This document shows positions 9,402 through 17,845 of a DNA stretch of 64,000 nucleotides, one piece after another. This stretch comes from Salinicoccus cyprini (lineage in GTDB: Bacteria; Bacillota; Bacilli; Staphylococcales; Salinicoccaceae). Location of the stretch: positions 992,001 through 1,056,000 of the forward strand of contig NZ_VMSJ01000001.1 of the NCBI RefSeq assembly GCF_007713705.1. Direction: 5' to 3'. Made by a program: the position numbers and the translations under genes. The notes under the pieces were generated by a model, which saw only the letters and a list, made by a program, of their open reading frames with translations, did not search any database and was not told the DNA's origin. The first letter of the stretch is position 1. The number at the start of each line of letters is the position of its first letter.

Positions 9402-10685
9402 TTACTTCCGTTTTCTGTTGTCTACAAGTACATCGATCGCCTTCTGTACTTTCAGGTCTTCCTGGAGCATGGAGAGGTCGCCGAGTGTGGATTTGATGTC
9501 TTCCACGCTGATGCCGAACTGCCCACTCATCTTTTCGAGTTCCTTGTCGACATCTTCGTCTGCCACTTCGATATTCTCATCGATTGCGATCTGCTTGAGA
9601 ACGAGGTTTGTGCGTACTCGTTTTGATGCGTCGTCCTTCATCTGCTCACGCAGTGCATTTTCATCCTGACCGGACAGTTGCTGGTACATTTCCATGTTGA
9701 TGCCCTGCTGGGATAGACGCTGTTCAAATTCCTGAAGCATTCTGTCTGTTTCAGTTTTGATCATTGCATCCGGTACATCGATTTCAGCATTGTCGGAAGC
9801 CTGCTCGATGAGCTGTTCCTTCATTGTAACATCCGCTTCGTTCTCTTTTGCTTCCTTGAGGTCTTTTTCAAGCTTTTCTTTCAGTGCGTCTACGGAATCA
9901 ACGTCCTGATCGAGTTCTTTTACGAGATCTTCGTCAAGTTCAGGAACCTCTTTGGATTTGATGCTGTTGACTTTGACTTTGAAAGTCGCTTCTTTACCCG
10001 CAAGCTCCTCGGCGTGATACTCTTCAGGGAAAGTGACCTTGATGTCTTTTTCCTCTTCGATGTTCATGCCGACAACCTGCTCTTCGAAACCTGGGATGAA
10101 GTTGCCGGAGCCGATTTCAAGCTCATAGCCTTCAGCCTGTCCGCCTTCGAACTGCTCATCACCAAGATAGCCATCGAAGTCGAGGTTCACAAGGTCGCCC
10201 TCTTCAACACTGCCCTCTTCCTTCACTACCATGTCGGCGTGTGATTCAAGCAGGCTGTCGATTTCCTTCTGAACGTCTTCTTCAGTTACTTCAGTGTCCA
10301 GTTCTTCTGCTTCAAGACCTTTGTATTCGCCGAGTTTGACTTCAGGCTCAACAGTCACTTTCGCAGTGAAGATGAGGTCTTTGCCTTTTTCCATCTGCTC
10401 GATATCAACTTCCGGCTGGTCGACCGGGTTGATGTCAGCTTCAGTCACTGCTTCTGTGTATGCTTTAGGAAGCAGGATATCAAGTGCATCCTGATAAAGT
10501 GATTCTACACCGAAACGCTTTTCGAACATCTGGCGCGGTACTTTACCTTTTCTGAATCCAGGAATGCTGACTTCTTTAGATACTTTTGCGAATGCTTCGT
10601 TCAGGGCGCCATCTACTTCCTTGGCTGGTACTGTTACTGTCAGTACTCCTTCGTTACCCTCTTGTTTTTCCCACTTTTGAGACAT
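9402..10685 (-). CDS. tig: Trigger factor (ribosome-associated chaperone and prolyl isomerase)
   Basis: 427 residues, normal length. The ribosome-binding signature [17 protein letters not shown] is at about residues 43-59. The FKBP-type PPIase domain follows (about 160-245; [32 protein letters not shown]). The C-terminal chaperone domain is long, acidic and helical. The protein is very rich in Glu and Asp, in line with the acidic proteome seen elsewhere in the window. It is transcribed from a near-consensus promoter (10729-10757) and ends at the terminator before clpX. Confidence 0.97.
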   Translation of the reverse strand: MSQKWEKQEGNEGVLTVTVPAKEVDGALNEAFAKVSKEVSIPGFRKGKVPRQMFEKRFGVESLYQDALDILLPKAYTEAVTEADINPVDQPEVDIEQMEKGKDLIFTAKVTVEPEVKLGEYKGLEAEELDTEVTEEDVQKEIDSLLESHADMVVKEEGSVEEGDLVNLDFDGYLGDEQFEGGQAEGYELEIGSGNFIPGFEEQVVGMNIEEEKDIKVTFPEEYHAEELAGKEATFKVKVNSIKSKEVPELDEDLVKELDQDVDSVDALKEKLEKDLKEAKENEADVTMKEQLIEQASDNAEIDVPDAMIKTETDRMLQEFEQRLSQQGINMEMYQQLSGQDENALREQMKDDASKRVRTNLVLKQIAIDENIEVADEDVDKELEKMSGQFGISVEDIKSTLGDLSMLQEDLKVQKAIDVLVDNRKRK

Positions 10686-10728
10686 AATCTAATTCCTCCG
10701 TAAATACGTAATTTCAATTAACCAATAT

Positions 10729-10757
10729 AGTATAACATATCACTTTTTTATATCCAA
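10729..10757 (-). promoter_or_regulatory. Putative sigma-A promoter of tig
   Basis: Minus strand: TTGGAT, 17-base spacer, TATACT, about 45 bases upstream of the tig ATG. Confidence 0.6.
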
Positions 10758-10778
10758 CATTTGATTTCCGCGACAATG

Positions 10779-11726
10779 CTACATCATCGACCCTTCGACC
10801 TTGCGGATCCACTCGATTACCGATGCATCCGCTTCAAAGTCATGGTCCAGATTGAGCATGCTGAACAGTTCGCTCATATAGCCAAGATACAGCGTTTCAT
10901 CATCAAATGGCGGGAAGATCGGATAGCAGTGGACCGCGTGCGACATCAGCATGCCCTCTGCCGCTTCTCTGAATTCAGGCATCCGGTTCTCCACCTCGTC
11001 CATAACAAGCGGCCTTACACCGCTGAGCAGCGGACTCTCTTCAAGTGTCGGCAGTTCGGCCGGCACCACTTCAAGCTGCGCATCCATCTTTTCAGCAACT
11101 ACCGGTTGCCGGTCCTCAATGGTTCTCAGATAAAGCAGCATGAAAGTGAGGCATGTGTAATCCATCTCAGTGTTCATTTCTCCACGTACCAGATCCCTAT
11201 GCCTGATATCCTCATTCTCAATGAGACCTCTGAGAAGTTCAATTTTCTCAAAGGATTGCATTGCCCTGTAAGCTTCAGAAGAGACAACAGGCTTCTCAAC
11301 CTCCGGCGCATGCAGCCCCTCCATCTTTTCATCCATCGCACGCTTCGCCTCATGCCTGAATGCAGCGACATCAATCCGGAAACGCTGTGGAATATCCTCC
11401 TCCATGAGGTGGTCCGAGAACTCGATCACTTCAAAGTAGCGCTCCTGCTTGAGCAGCGACTTCAAAAGATGGTGCATGTGGACGTCGTAATTACCGGCAC
11501 CCTCATTCATCTGCAGCAGTGCATACTCCATCACTTCATCGTGCCTGTCCTCATAGGACAGCGCTTCGTAGAACTTTTCCATGAAGGAGATCTCCGGTAC
11601 CTGCTGATCGGAGTACATCCTGAATTTACTGATGAAACTGGCATAATCGCCATTGCGGTAGTCAAGATCCAGATCCCGCTCCATCTTCTGCAGAAACCTG
11701 CGGTGTGAGACGACCTTATCTTTCAT
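10779..11726 (-). CDS. Helical-repeat (TPR-like) cytoplasmic protein of unknown function
   Basis: 315 residues, rich in Glu, Met and aromatic residues, with no signal peptide or membrane segment. Residues about 45-130 have paired amphipathic helices resembling tetratricopeptide repeats (FMEKFYEALSYEDRHDEVMEYALLQM, then LLKSLLKQERYFEVIEFSDHLM). A hypothetical gene sits next to tig in staphylococci, and this is probably its counterpart, but no function is known to me. The start at MKDKVVSHRR has AGGG six bases upstream; an ATG two codons earlier (11732) is too close to that site. It overlaps the Nudix gene by 11 bases, so the two are co-translated. Confidence 0.75.
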   Translation of the reverse strand: MKDKVVSHRRFLQKMERDLDLDYRNGDYASFISKFRMYSDQQVPEISFMEKFYEALSYEDRHDEVMEYALLQMNEGAGNYDVHMHHLLKSLLKQERYFEVIEFSDHLMEEDIPQRFRIDVAAFRHEAKRAMDEKMEGLHAPEVEKPVVSSEAYRAMQSFEKIELLRGLIENEDIRHRDLVRGEMNTEMDYTCLTFMLLYLRTIEDRQPVVAEKMDAQLEVVPAELPTLEESPLLSGVRPLVMDEVENRMPEFREAAEGMLMSHAVHCYPIFPPFDDETLYLGYMSELFSMLNLDHDFEADASVIEWIRKVEGSMM

Positions 11727-12333
11727 AGGCATCCCTGATGATCAGTTCACTCCATGATTCATAAGGCGACCTTTCAGAGAGCTGACCATCTTTCTCCCAG
11801 ATCAGTTCGAGCGTATCCTCTTCGTGGGACGCCACATCATTCTCATCGACCGTCACCTTGAACACCACACCGATATGGACCTTTCCAACTTCGTTGTCGT
11901 CATCATTGATCAAACCGACGATTTCGATGTCCTCGAGCTGCTCCTGGGAGAGGCCGACCTCTTCGGACAGTTCCCTCGCCGCATTGATGTAGAGCTTCTC
12001 TTCGATATTTGATGCTTCCGGCACATCATTCATATGACCACCGACACCGATCGACAGCATGCCATGCAGACGTGCCTCGCCGCCACCCGCCAGACGTTTG
12101 TATACGAGTGTCTTGCCATTATCGGATGAAATGATGACATAGCCGACCAGCTGCTTATACGAAGGATCCTCCTCCATGTCACCCCGGCGTTTGACTTCGA
12201 ACTCGGAAAAAGTCGAAAGAATACTTTCATACCTTCTATCATTCATACCGACAAAACCATGGAAGGCATCTGCCTCATTATTAAAAAGAACATCCCTCGG
12301 TACTACGAGAATAGGTTCATCAAATTTACTCAT
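11716..12333 (-). CDS. Nudix hydrolase family protein
   Basis: 205 residues. A Nudix box is visible at about residues 96-125: GVGGHMN, then an insertion, then AARELSEEVGLSQEQL, matching the Gx5Ex7REUxEExGU pattern with a longer gap between GG and REL. These enzymes cleave nucleoside diphosphates linked to another group; the substrate here is unknown. Upstream is TAAAAAGGAGAATACGC, a good ribosome site. The gene is transcribed together with the downstream helical-repeat gene, which it overlaps. The stretched Nudix box could indicate a specialised substrate or weakened activity. Confidence 0.82.
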   Translation of the reverse strand: MSKFDEPILVVPRDVLFNNEADAFHGFVGMNDRRYESILSTFSEFEVKRRGDMEEDPSYKQLVGYVIISSDNGKTLVYKRLAGGGEARLHGMLSIGVGGHMNDVPEASNIEEKLYINAARELSEEVGLSQEQLEDIEIVGLINDDDNEVGKVHIGVVFKVTVDENDVASHEEDTLELIWEKDGQLSERSPYESWSELIIRDAYER

Positions 12334-12417
12334 GCGTATTCTCCTTTTTATAAATTCATTACAAGTTTATAGAAGGGAGCGGAGTTTGTAAAATGAAAAA
12401 GAGACAGCAAAGGGTAA

Positions 12418-12693
12418 TTACTGACTCGATCTGATCAGATTGGTATCCACCTCAATCAGCTGCAGCTGTTCATCTCGTTTCAAGCTTGGTGATAGATCAT
12501 GATGTTCGGAAGGACGAGGTATATCGTCGCCATCATCTTCCATGACAAGCAAATGACCTTCCAGGGCATCCTGTGCCATGAATATTGCATCTTCAATTCC
12601 CTCACCGAAAGTGATTGCACCTGGCAAATCCGGAAACTTTACATTATAGGCATTCTATTCTTTTTCCAGTACAGCATAGAAATGATACTTCAT
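12418..12693 (-). pseudogene. HicB-type antitoxin gene broken by an in-frame TAG
   Basis: From the ATG at 12693 the frame reads MKYHFYAVLEKE, then a TAG stop at codon 13 (12655-12657). It then continues in the same frame as NAYNVKFPDLPGAITFG followed by a HicB-like body to a stop at 12418. The combined sequence (about 91 residues) matches the HicB antitoxin fold: an N-terminal FYAVLE strand, the FPDLPGA(I/V)T(F/Q)G signature, then an EDAIFMAQDALEGHL helix. No hicA toxin gene is adjacent. Re-initiation at the TTG of LPGAIT is conceivable but would remove the first strand. Either a decayed orphan antitoxin or a sequencing error; the former seems likelier. Confidence 0.72.
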
Positions 12694-12733
12694 ATTAATC
12701 GCTCCTTAACTCCCTATCAATATAAAAAACTGA

Positions 12734-12762
12734 AACTCTGCAGTTATATTAGTTGCAGAGTT
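12734..12762 (-). terminator. Intrinsic terminator after the molybdopterin oxidoreductase gene
   Basis: Perfect 9-bp stem AACTCTGCA/TGCAGAGTT (12734-12742 with 12754-12762), followed on the minus strand by a TTTTTT tract. Confidence 0.75.
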
Positions 12763-12806
12763 CCAGAACAATAATCTGACTATATAACATTTTTGACGGA
12801 GCCGTT

Positions 12807-15224
12807 TCATCGCTGCGGTATATACGGCTGGATTGGTGTGTTGATTACGGATGCCGGCACTTCGATTGTCGTTCCCATCTCTATTTCATAAGGTGCGGAC
12901 AGATTGTTGGCTGCTCTTAGTTCTTTTGCTGTCATGCCATAGTGTGAGGCGATCTCTTCCAGGGATTCGTCCGCTTTCACCTCGTGCGCATTCCTTATCT
13001 TCTCGATTTTGCACGCTGACTGCTTGTAGGTCGGCTGCTTCGAGATCGGGTCGACGAAGTCGTTGGTCAGGTTGTTCGCAGATTCCTTCTTCTCCAGGTT
13101 GCCGAAGTGGAAAGGTACAAACAGCAGTCCTTTCTGAACTGTCTCGCCAATCCGGGCGGGCACTTCTATTTCACCGCGCGGAGAGGAGATGCGGATCACT
13201 TCACCCTGGACGATTCCAAGTTCCCTGGCGTCTTCCGTATGAATCTCGACATAGTTGTTCGGCGCTGCCATATGTAGCATCGGCGCGCGTGCCGTCTTGG
13301 TTCTTGTATGCCAGTGCCACACGGAACGGCCTGTTGTCAGCCACATCGGATACTGGTCATTCGGCTGCTCGAACGGTGGCAGATGATAGGTTTCGTGAAG
13401 TATCGCCCTGCCTTCCGCTCCGATTTCCTGGAATTCCTCTTTCGACAGTGCGCGACCGGTAAACTGGTCCTTGCCGAATACTTGGACATCATCCACTTTT
13501 GTATGGAACTTGAAGTCGGAATAGAGTCTCGGTGTCCCTGTAGATTTCTCATCCGGTACAGGCCAGCGCATGCCGTTCAATTTTTCCAGACGTTCATAGG
13601 TGATACCCGTCATATCACATGGACGTCCCTTTGTTATGCCTTTGAATTCTTCAAAGCATTCTTCAGGCGTCGAATAGTCGACTAGCGGCTGTCCGTCCCT
13701 ATCCTTGAATTCCATCCGCCTTGCAAAGTCCACCAGTATTTCAAAATCAGAGCGTACACCTTCTGGTGGCTCTGCTGCCTTCCTGGAAATGGTGACAGTG
13801 CGATCGGCATTTTCCATCGTCCCTTCCTTTTCACCCCACATGGCGACAGGAAGAATGACATCAGCGACTGCCGACGTTTCTGTCAGGAATGGGTCCTGTA
13901 CGACGACAAATACATTGTCGAGTGCTTTCTTGATACGATTGCGATTCGGAAGCGAAACGAGAGGGTTCGTCCCGATATTCCAGAAGAAGCCGACTTCCTC
14001 CTTTTCAATATGGGTGATGATTTCCTCAATCCCTTTTTCCGGTCCGGCAGGGAGTGAATCCTGATCCACATTCCACAGTTGTGCCATTTCCTTCATGTGG
14101 ACAGGATTGGTCGGATTCCGGTGCGCCGGATAAGTACCGACGCCACCTGCAGTACGGTTAGCGGATGAGCTTGGCTGCCCGGCTGTATGGAGCGGACCAC
14201 AGCCCGGCTTGCCGATCAGACCCCGGATCAGATGGAAGTTGTTGATGGCAACACAGGCTTTTGTCGCCTCTGCGCTCTGGAAAGCACCCTGAAGTGTTGT
14301 GGAAACGAGTGAAGGCGTATCACACATCACTCTATAGAATTCCTTGAGCTGGTCTTCCGGTATGCCGGTGCTCTCGGACGTCTTCTCGAGTGTCCAGCCT
14401 TTGACTGATTCCTTCATCTTCTCGTACCCGACTGTATGTGCCTGGACAAAGTCCTTGTCTACCTTGTCCTGCTCGATCAGTTCATTGATCAGGCCGTTCA
14501 TCAGTGGCAGGTTTGACCCTGGTTTCAGCTGCAGGTGCAAATCCGCTTCCCTTGCCGTCAGTGTCTTTCGCGGATCCACCGCAATGATGTATGGTTTTCC
14601 CGTTCTTACTTTACGTTCCATGATGCGTTCAAAAAGTACCGTCCCGGACTCCGCGACATTGTGGCCGAACAACATTAACGTATCCGCTTCATCGATATCG
14701 TCGAAGGAAGCCGGTGTACCGTCAGCCCCGAATGACTGCAGCAGCGCAAACTCGACCGTCGCAGTACATAGCCTCGTATTCGCATCCAGCAGGTGGGTCT
14801 GCAGTCCAGCCCTGCCCACTTTGGCGATCGTATAATAGTCTTCAAAGAACCCCTGCCCTGTGGAATAGATGCTGACACTGTTCCTGCCCTTCTCTTCAAG
14901 TGACTGCTTCGCCTTGTCCACGACCAGCTGCATCGCATCCTCCCAGCTCGCAGGCTCAAGTTCGCCGGACGCATTTCGAATCATAGGCGTCTTGAGACGA
15001 TCCGGGGCATTATTGGCATGCCACTGGTTTTCACCCTTCGGTCCCAGTCTGCCCCGGTTGATCGGGTCATCACCATTCCCTTTTACACCTACAACCTTGT
15101 CATCCTTTACAGCAACATAGAGACCACAGCCGACCGAGCAGAGCCCGCAGGTACTGTATACCCATTTGTCCACTTCACCCTGGCTATACACATTCTGATC
15201 GATACGTTCATTTTTAAATGTCAT
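12807..15224 (-). CDS. Molybdopterin oxidoreductase with altered Fe-S site and C-terminal LysM domain
   Basis: 805 residues of the DMSO-reductase superfamily, nearest in feel to assimilatory nitrate reductase/formate dehydrogenase alpha subunits. The N-terminal cluster motif has Cys26, Cys29 and Cys33, but the expected fourth cysteine (usually in GRLCxKG) is Gly61 in GRLGPKG. A cysteine that could ligate molybdenum is Cys153 in ANTRLC. Cofactor-binding blocks (LMLFGHNVAESG, DPRKTLTAREADLHL, the C-terminal WLTTGRSVWHWHT) are intact. Residues about 747-790 form a clear LysM-like domain (HEVKADESLEEIASHYGMTA through TTIEVP), unexpected in a cytoplasmic enzyme. No Tat signal is visible. It shares a TGATG stop/start with the preceding gene. 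The substrate is unknown and no molybdenum-cofactor genes lie nearby. Confidence 0.88.
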   Translation of the reverse strand: MTFKNERIDQNVYSQGEVDKWVYSTCGLCSVGCGLYVAVKDDKVVGVKGNGDDPINRGRLGPKGENQWHANNAPDRLKTPMIRNASGELEPASWEDAMQLVVDKAKQSLEEKGRNSVSIYSTGQGFFEDYYTIAKVGRAGLQTHLLDANTRLCTATVEFALLQSFGADGTPASFDDIDEADTLMLFGHNVAESGTVLFERIMERKVRTGKPYIIAVDPRKTLTAREADLHLQLKPGSNLPLMNGLINELIEQDKVDKDFVQAHTVGYEKMKESVKGWTLEKTSESTGIPEDQLKEFYRVMCDTPSLVSTTLQGAFQSAEATKACVAINNFHLIRGLIGKPGCGPLHTAGQPSSSANRTAGGVGTYPAHRNPTNPVHMKEMAQLWNVDQDSLPAGPEKGIEEIITHIEKEEVGFFWNIGTNPLVSLPNRNRIKKALDNVFVVVQDPFLTETSAVADVILPVAMWGEKEGTMENADRTVTISRKAAEPPEGVRSDFEILVDFARRMEFKDRDGQPLVDYSTPEECFEEFKGITKGRPCDMTGITYERLEKLNGMRWPVPDEKSTGTPRLYSDFKFHTKVDDVQVFGKDQFTGRALSKEEFQEIGAEGRAILHETYHLPPFEQPNDQYPMWLTTGRSVWHWHTRTKTARAPMLHMAAPNNYVEIHTEDARELGIVQGEVIRISSPRGEIEVPARIGETVQKGLLFVPFHFGNLEKKESANNLTNDFVDPISKQPTYKQSACKIEKIRNAHEVKADESLEEIASHYGMTAKELRAANNLSAPYEIEMGTTIEVPASVINTPIQPYIPQR

Positions 15225-15667
15225 CAGTTAACCCTCTCTTCCGGTAAGTAGAATGTCGGTATGAAATATTTCGTTGTCGACTCTCCATATTCTTCGTCCA
15301 ACTTAGCCGCAATCTCGATCAGATCATCCTGCATTTCGTCCAGTCTTTCCTCCAATGATTTCATCAGCTCTTCTGAAGGCGTGTCATCTTTGTAGCCGAT
15401 CCATCCCGTCGCACGTTTCCACTCCGCAAAATAAGGGTTCACTTTCTGGTTCGCATGGAACAGGGCAGAACAGTTGGTCTTGATATCCTTAAGCTCGGTT
15501 TTCCCTTCCTCGAATTCCTCTATAAGCCTATCCAGCATGTATTCCTGTTCTTCAAGACACTTACGAAGCAGCACGACCAGTGGGTGCTCGAACGGTTCAA
15601 TGTCATCAAGAACCTTCCGATTATCTTTTTGGATGTCCGCAAATAGTTCCTCAAATTGATAACTCAT
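15224..15667 (-). CDS. Small helical protein translationally coupled to the molybdopterin oxidoreductase
   Basis: 147 residues, soluble, strongly acidic and almost entirely helical by composition (for example RKCLEEQEYMLDRLIEEFEEGKTELKDI). I do not recognise a family. It is not the DUF1641 protein usually found beside formate dehydrogenase-like genes in Bacillus, judging by motif content. The start at MSYQFEELF is chosen for its AAAGGGG site; the open frame extends to 15775 with no support. Its TGA stop overlaps the ATG of the oxidoreductase (TGATG), so the two are made together. A chaperone, electron-transfer partner or assembly factor role is inference from coupling. Confidence 0.7.
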   Translation of the reverse strand: MSYQFEELFADIQKDNRKVLDDIEPFEHPLVVLLRKCLEEQEYMLDRLIEEFEEGKTELKDIKTNCSALFHANQKVNPYFAEWKRATGWIGYKDDTPSEELMKSLEERLDEMQDDLIEIAAKLDEEYGESTTKYFIPTFYLPEERVN

Positions 15668-16224
15668 CAGCCACGTCCCCTTTCCACAGTTTACTAGAAG
15701 ATTCCCTCCATCTGAAAAGGCCAAACACTCCTTTGTATATACGAAGAAAGCTTCATGTGCCTTTCTTATTATCAAAGCGCCTGCAGTACATGAATTATTT
15801 CAATATGCTACCTGAAATAACGTGATACTCCAAAGGTATTCAATGTTTTCAAGTCTGTACATATATATATAAAAATATAATTTCATTAAGCATGTAAGCA
15901 CCCATAAGCAGGTGAGCAATCTGAATTGTGAGCTGAAGGTTGATCCATGGCTCTTTATGCTTGATCAATGTTATTATATGAAGAACTTTTTACCGTGTTA
16001 TAACTGTGTCAATAATCAAATCAACTGATCACCAGTAATTCTGGTGGTCATTTTTTTATGTATGGGGATCGGTTGGAATTATAAAAGATGGAACCTTCTA
16101 AGACACATCGTTTATAGGGTCCCATAAGTCAAGCAAGAAATTGATAGTAGAAATTCGTACATTATGGATAGTTTTGTGTGGATTAAAGTAGTACATTAGC
16201 AAACAAAAGTATTTTTCATAAAAT
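15668..16224. other. Long AT-rich intergenic region without a confident gene
   Basis: About 560 bases between the oxidoreductase pair and the thermonuclease. It is visibly more AT-rich than its surroundings. It holds one plus-strand terminator (16027-16049) directly after a 38-codon GTG-started frame (15912-16028). The frame encodes a cysteine-containing peptide with DPWLFMLDQCYYMKNFLPCYNC and has only a weak ribosome site. I see no other coding sequence, tRNA or repeat. It may be the remains of a lost gene. Confidence 0.5.
16027..16049 (+). terminator. Orphan plus-strand intrinsic terminator
   Basis: A 9-bp stem with one G-T pair (16027-16035 with 16041-16049) followed by ATTTTTTTA on the plus strand. 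Both flanking genes are on the minus strand, so this must end an unannotated plus-strand transcript or a vanished gene. Confidence 0.65.
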
Positions 16225-16253
16225 GTCCACCCTACTTTATAAATAGGGTGGAC
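16225..16253 (-). terminator. Intrinsic terminator after the thermonuclease gene
   Basis: Perfect 10-bp stem GTCCACCCTA/TAGGGTGGAC (16225-16234 with 16244-16253), T-rich on both sides, so it could work in both directions. Confidence 0.75.
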
Positions 16254-16265
16254 GTTTATTATATT

Positions 16266-17636
16266 CTATTCACATGCATATCCATCTTTATCTCTATCCA
16301 TCTTGCCTTGATATGCAGCATGTCCCTGGGCGACGCCATCTGGATACACCGTCTTAAGCTCAGTACAATTCTGGAAAAATTCAGTTGTTTGAGCAGGTTC
16401 GCTTGTTGCCGGCTCTGATGTCGCTGGTTCACTTGTGGCCGGTTCGCTTGTCGGTTCCGGTTCTTCGCTATTGAAGCCTTCCCCATCAGTGTTTACATAA
16501 CCCGGTATGGACCATACACCAATCTGCTGATCTTTTGCTTTCTGTTCCGCTGCACGGAATTCTGACAGGTACCTTTGCTGCTCGTAGATGTATCCGACGC
16601 GTGCCAGACCTTCTTCGAGAAGTACCTCATGGACACTTGCATCATCTGCATACAGATACACAAGCTGTCTGTCATAATGGTCTGTCTTTGCTCCATCATC
16701 GTACTCGATGTATAGCTGATCTGCAGCATTCAGTAATTGTGTCAGCCGATCGGAAGCATCATGGCCATAGGGTTGAACTGGCTTGTTCGGGTGTACCGTT
16801 TCAGGCGTATCAATTAGAAGCAGTCTGAGTTTCAGTTCATTACCCTCATCATCAAGTACGTTCACTGTATCCCCATCAACAATCCTGTATAGGCTGACTG
16901 GGATAAGTCCTTCTTTTGGCGCAGCTTCTTTCTTCGCTTCTTCTTCAGCCTTCGCCGCTGCTGCCTTCTCTTCTTCGATCGACTTCTCTTTTGCAGCTTC
17001 CGCTTTTTCTATCGATTCTTCCTTGGCTTTGGCAGCTTCAATCGACTCTTCTTTCTCTTTTTCCTTCTTGGCTGCCTCTATGGACTCTTCTTTCTTCTTG
17101 GCTGCTTCGATGGATGCCTCTTTTTCTTCAGCTTCCTTAGCGGCTTTTTCTTCTGCTGCTTTTTTCTCTGCAGCATCCTTTTCTTCTTCTGTTGTCTCTT
17201 CTGTCGCTTCTTCAGTCAGCTCTTCACTTTCCTCATCCGCCAAAGCAGTCTGATTGGCAGGCTCTTCAACCTCATTTGGAACCAAAGCAAACATGAAGAA
17301 CAATGCAAAACCTGTCGCAAACGCAATGCCTGCTCTCCTGAAATGCCTGCGGGAATTTTGCTTTTTAAACTTGGATTCCAAGCCTAAAGCAAGGAATACA
17401 AACATTACGATGGATACGAAGATCCACAGCACCAATGCCACGCCTGCGAGAGTAACGCCACTGCTCACCAGCCCCAGGAGAATGACAAGCAGACAGGTCG
17501 CTATGAAGGAATAAAGCGATGCTTTCCATGTACTATGATATGCCTCCCCTTTGTTTTCCTGGATGAATCCAAGCACGAATAGAGCGATGGTTGTAACCAC
17601 ACCTAAAAATATTAAAAATCCTACAATAGTTCCCAC
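16266..17636 (-). CDS. Membrane-anchored thermonuclease-family nuclease with charged helix and Excalibur domain
   Basis: 456 residues. In order: about four membrane helices (roughly 3-23, 38-60, 62-85, 103-119); a long Lys/Glu/Ala-rich helix (about 135-240) with repeats such as SIEAAKKKEE; a staphylococcal-nuclease domain (about 245-376); a Ser/Glu/Pro/Ala/Thr linker with several SEPAT copies (about 397-415); and an Excalibur calcium-binding domain (420-456: Cys424, Asp447, Asp449, Asp451, Cys455). The nuclease residues equivalent to Asp21, Arg35, Asp40, Glu43 and Arg87 of S. aureus Nuc are all present (Asp254, Arg271, Asp276, Glu279, Arg323), so it should be an active calcium-dependent nuclease. 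The start is GTG, six bases after GGAGGGG. With four helices the nuclease end may face either side; extracellular is more likely by family habit. Confidence 0.9.
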   Translation of the reverse strand: MGTIVGFLIFLGVVTTIALFVLGFIQENKGEAYHSTWKASLYSFIATCLLVILLGLVSSGVTLAGVALVLWIFVSIVMFVFLALGLESKFKKQNSRRHFRRAGIAFATGFALFFMFALVPNEVEEPANQTALADEESEELTEEATEETTEEEKDAAEKKAAEEKAAKEAEEKEASIEAAKKKEESIEAAKKEKEKEESIEAAKAKEESIEKAEAAKEKSIEEEKAAAAKAEEEAKKEAAPKEGLIPVSLYRIVDGDTVNVLDDEGNELKLRLLLIDTPETVHPNKPVQPYGHDASDRLTQLLNAADQLYIEYDDGAKTDHYDRQLVYLYADDASVHEVLLEEGLARVGYIYEQQRYLSEFRAAEQKAKDQQIGVWSIPGYVNTDGEGFNSEEPEPTSEPATSEPATSEPATSEPAQTTEFFQNCTELKTVYPDGVAQGHAAYQGKMDRDKDGYACE

Positions 17637-17790
17637 TGCTTCCCCTCCAATATATGCAATTTACATCATTTTACACCATTTAAAGCAAATTTGACATGGT
17701 TTTCTGATAATTTTACCAAATATAAGGAACTATTCTAAATTTAATTCTCTCGCTATGATTAACATTTCATCAATCTTTGAAGAAAAATAA

Positions 17791-17820
17791 AAACCCCGCA
17801 ACCTTATGGTTGCAGAGTTT
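17791..17820 (-). terminator. Intrinsic terminator after tRNA-Arg(CCT)
   Basis: A 13-bp stem with one mismatch or wobble (17791-17803 with 17808-17820) and a T-rich tail on the minus strand. Confidence 0.75.
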
Positions 17821-17845
17821 CAAAAAGCTACTTCTTAAGTTTTTA

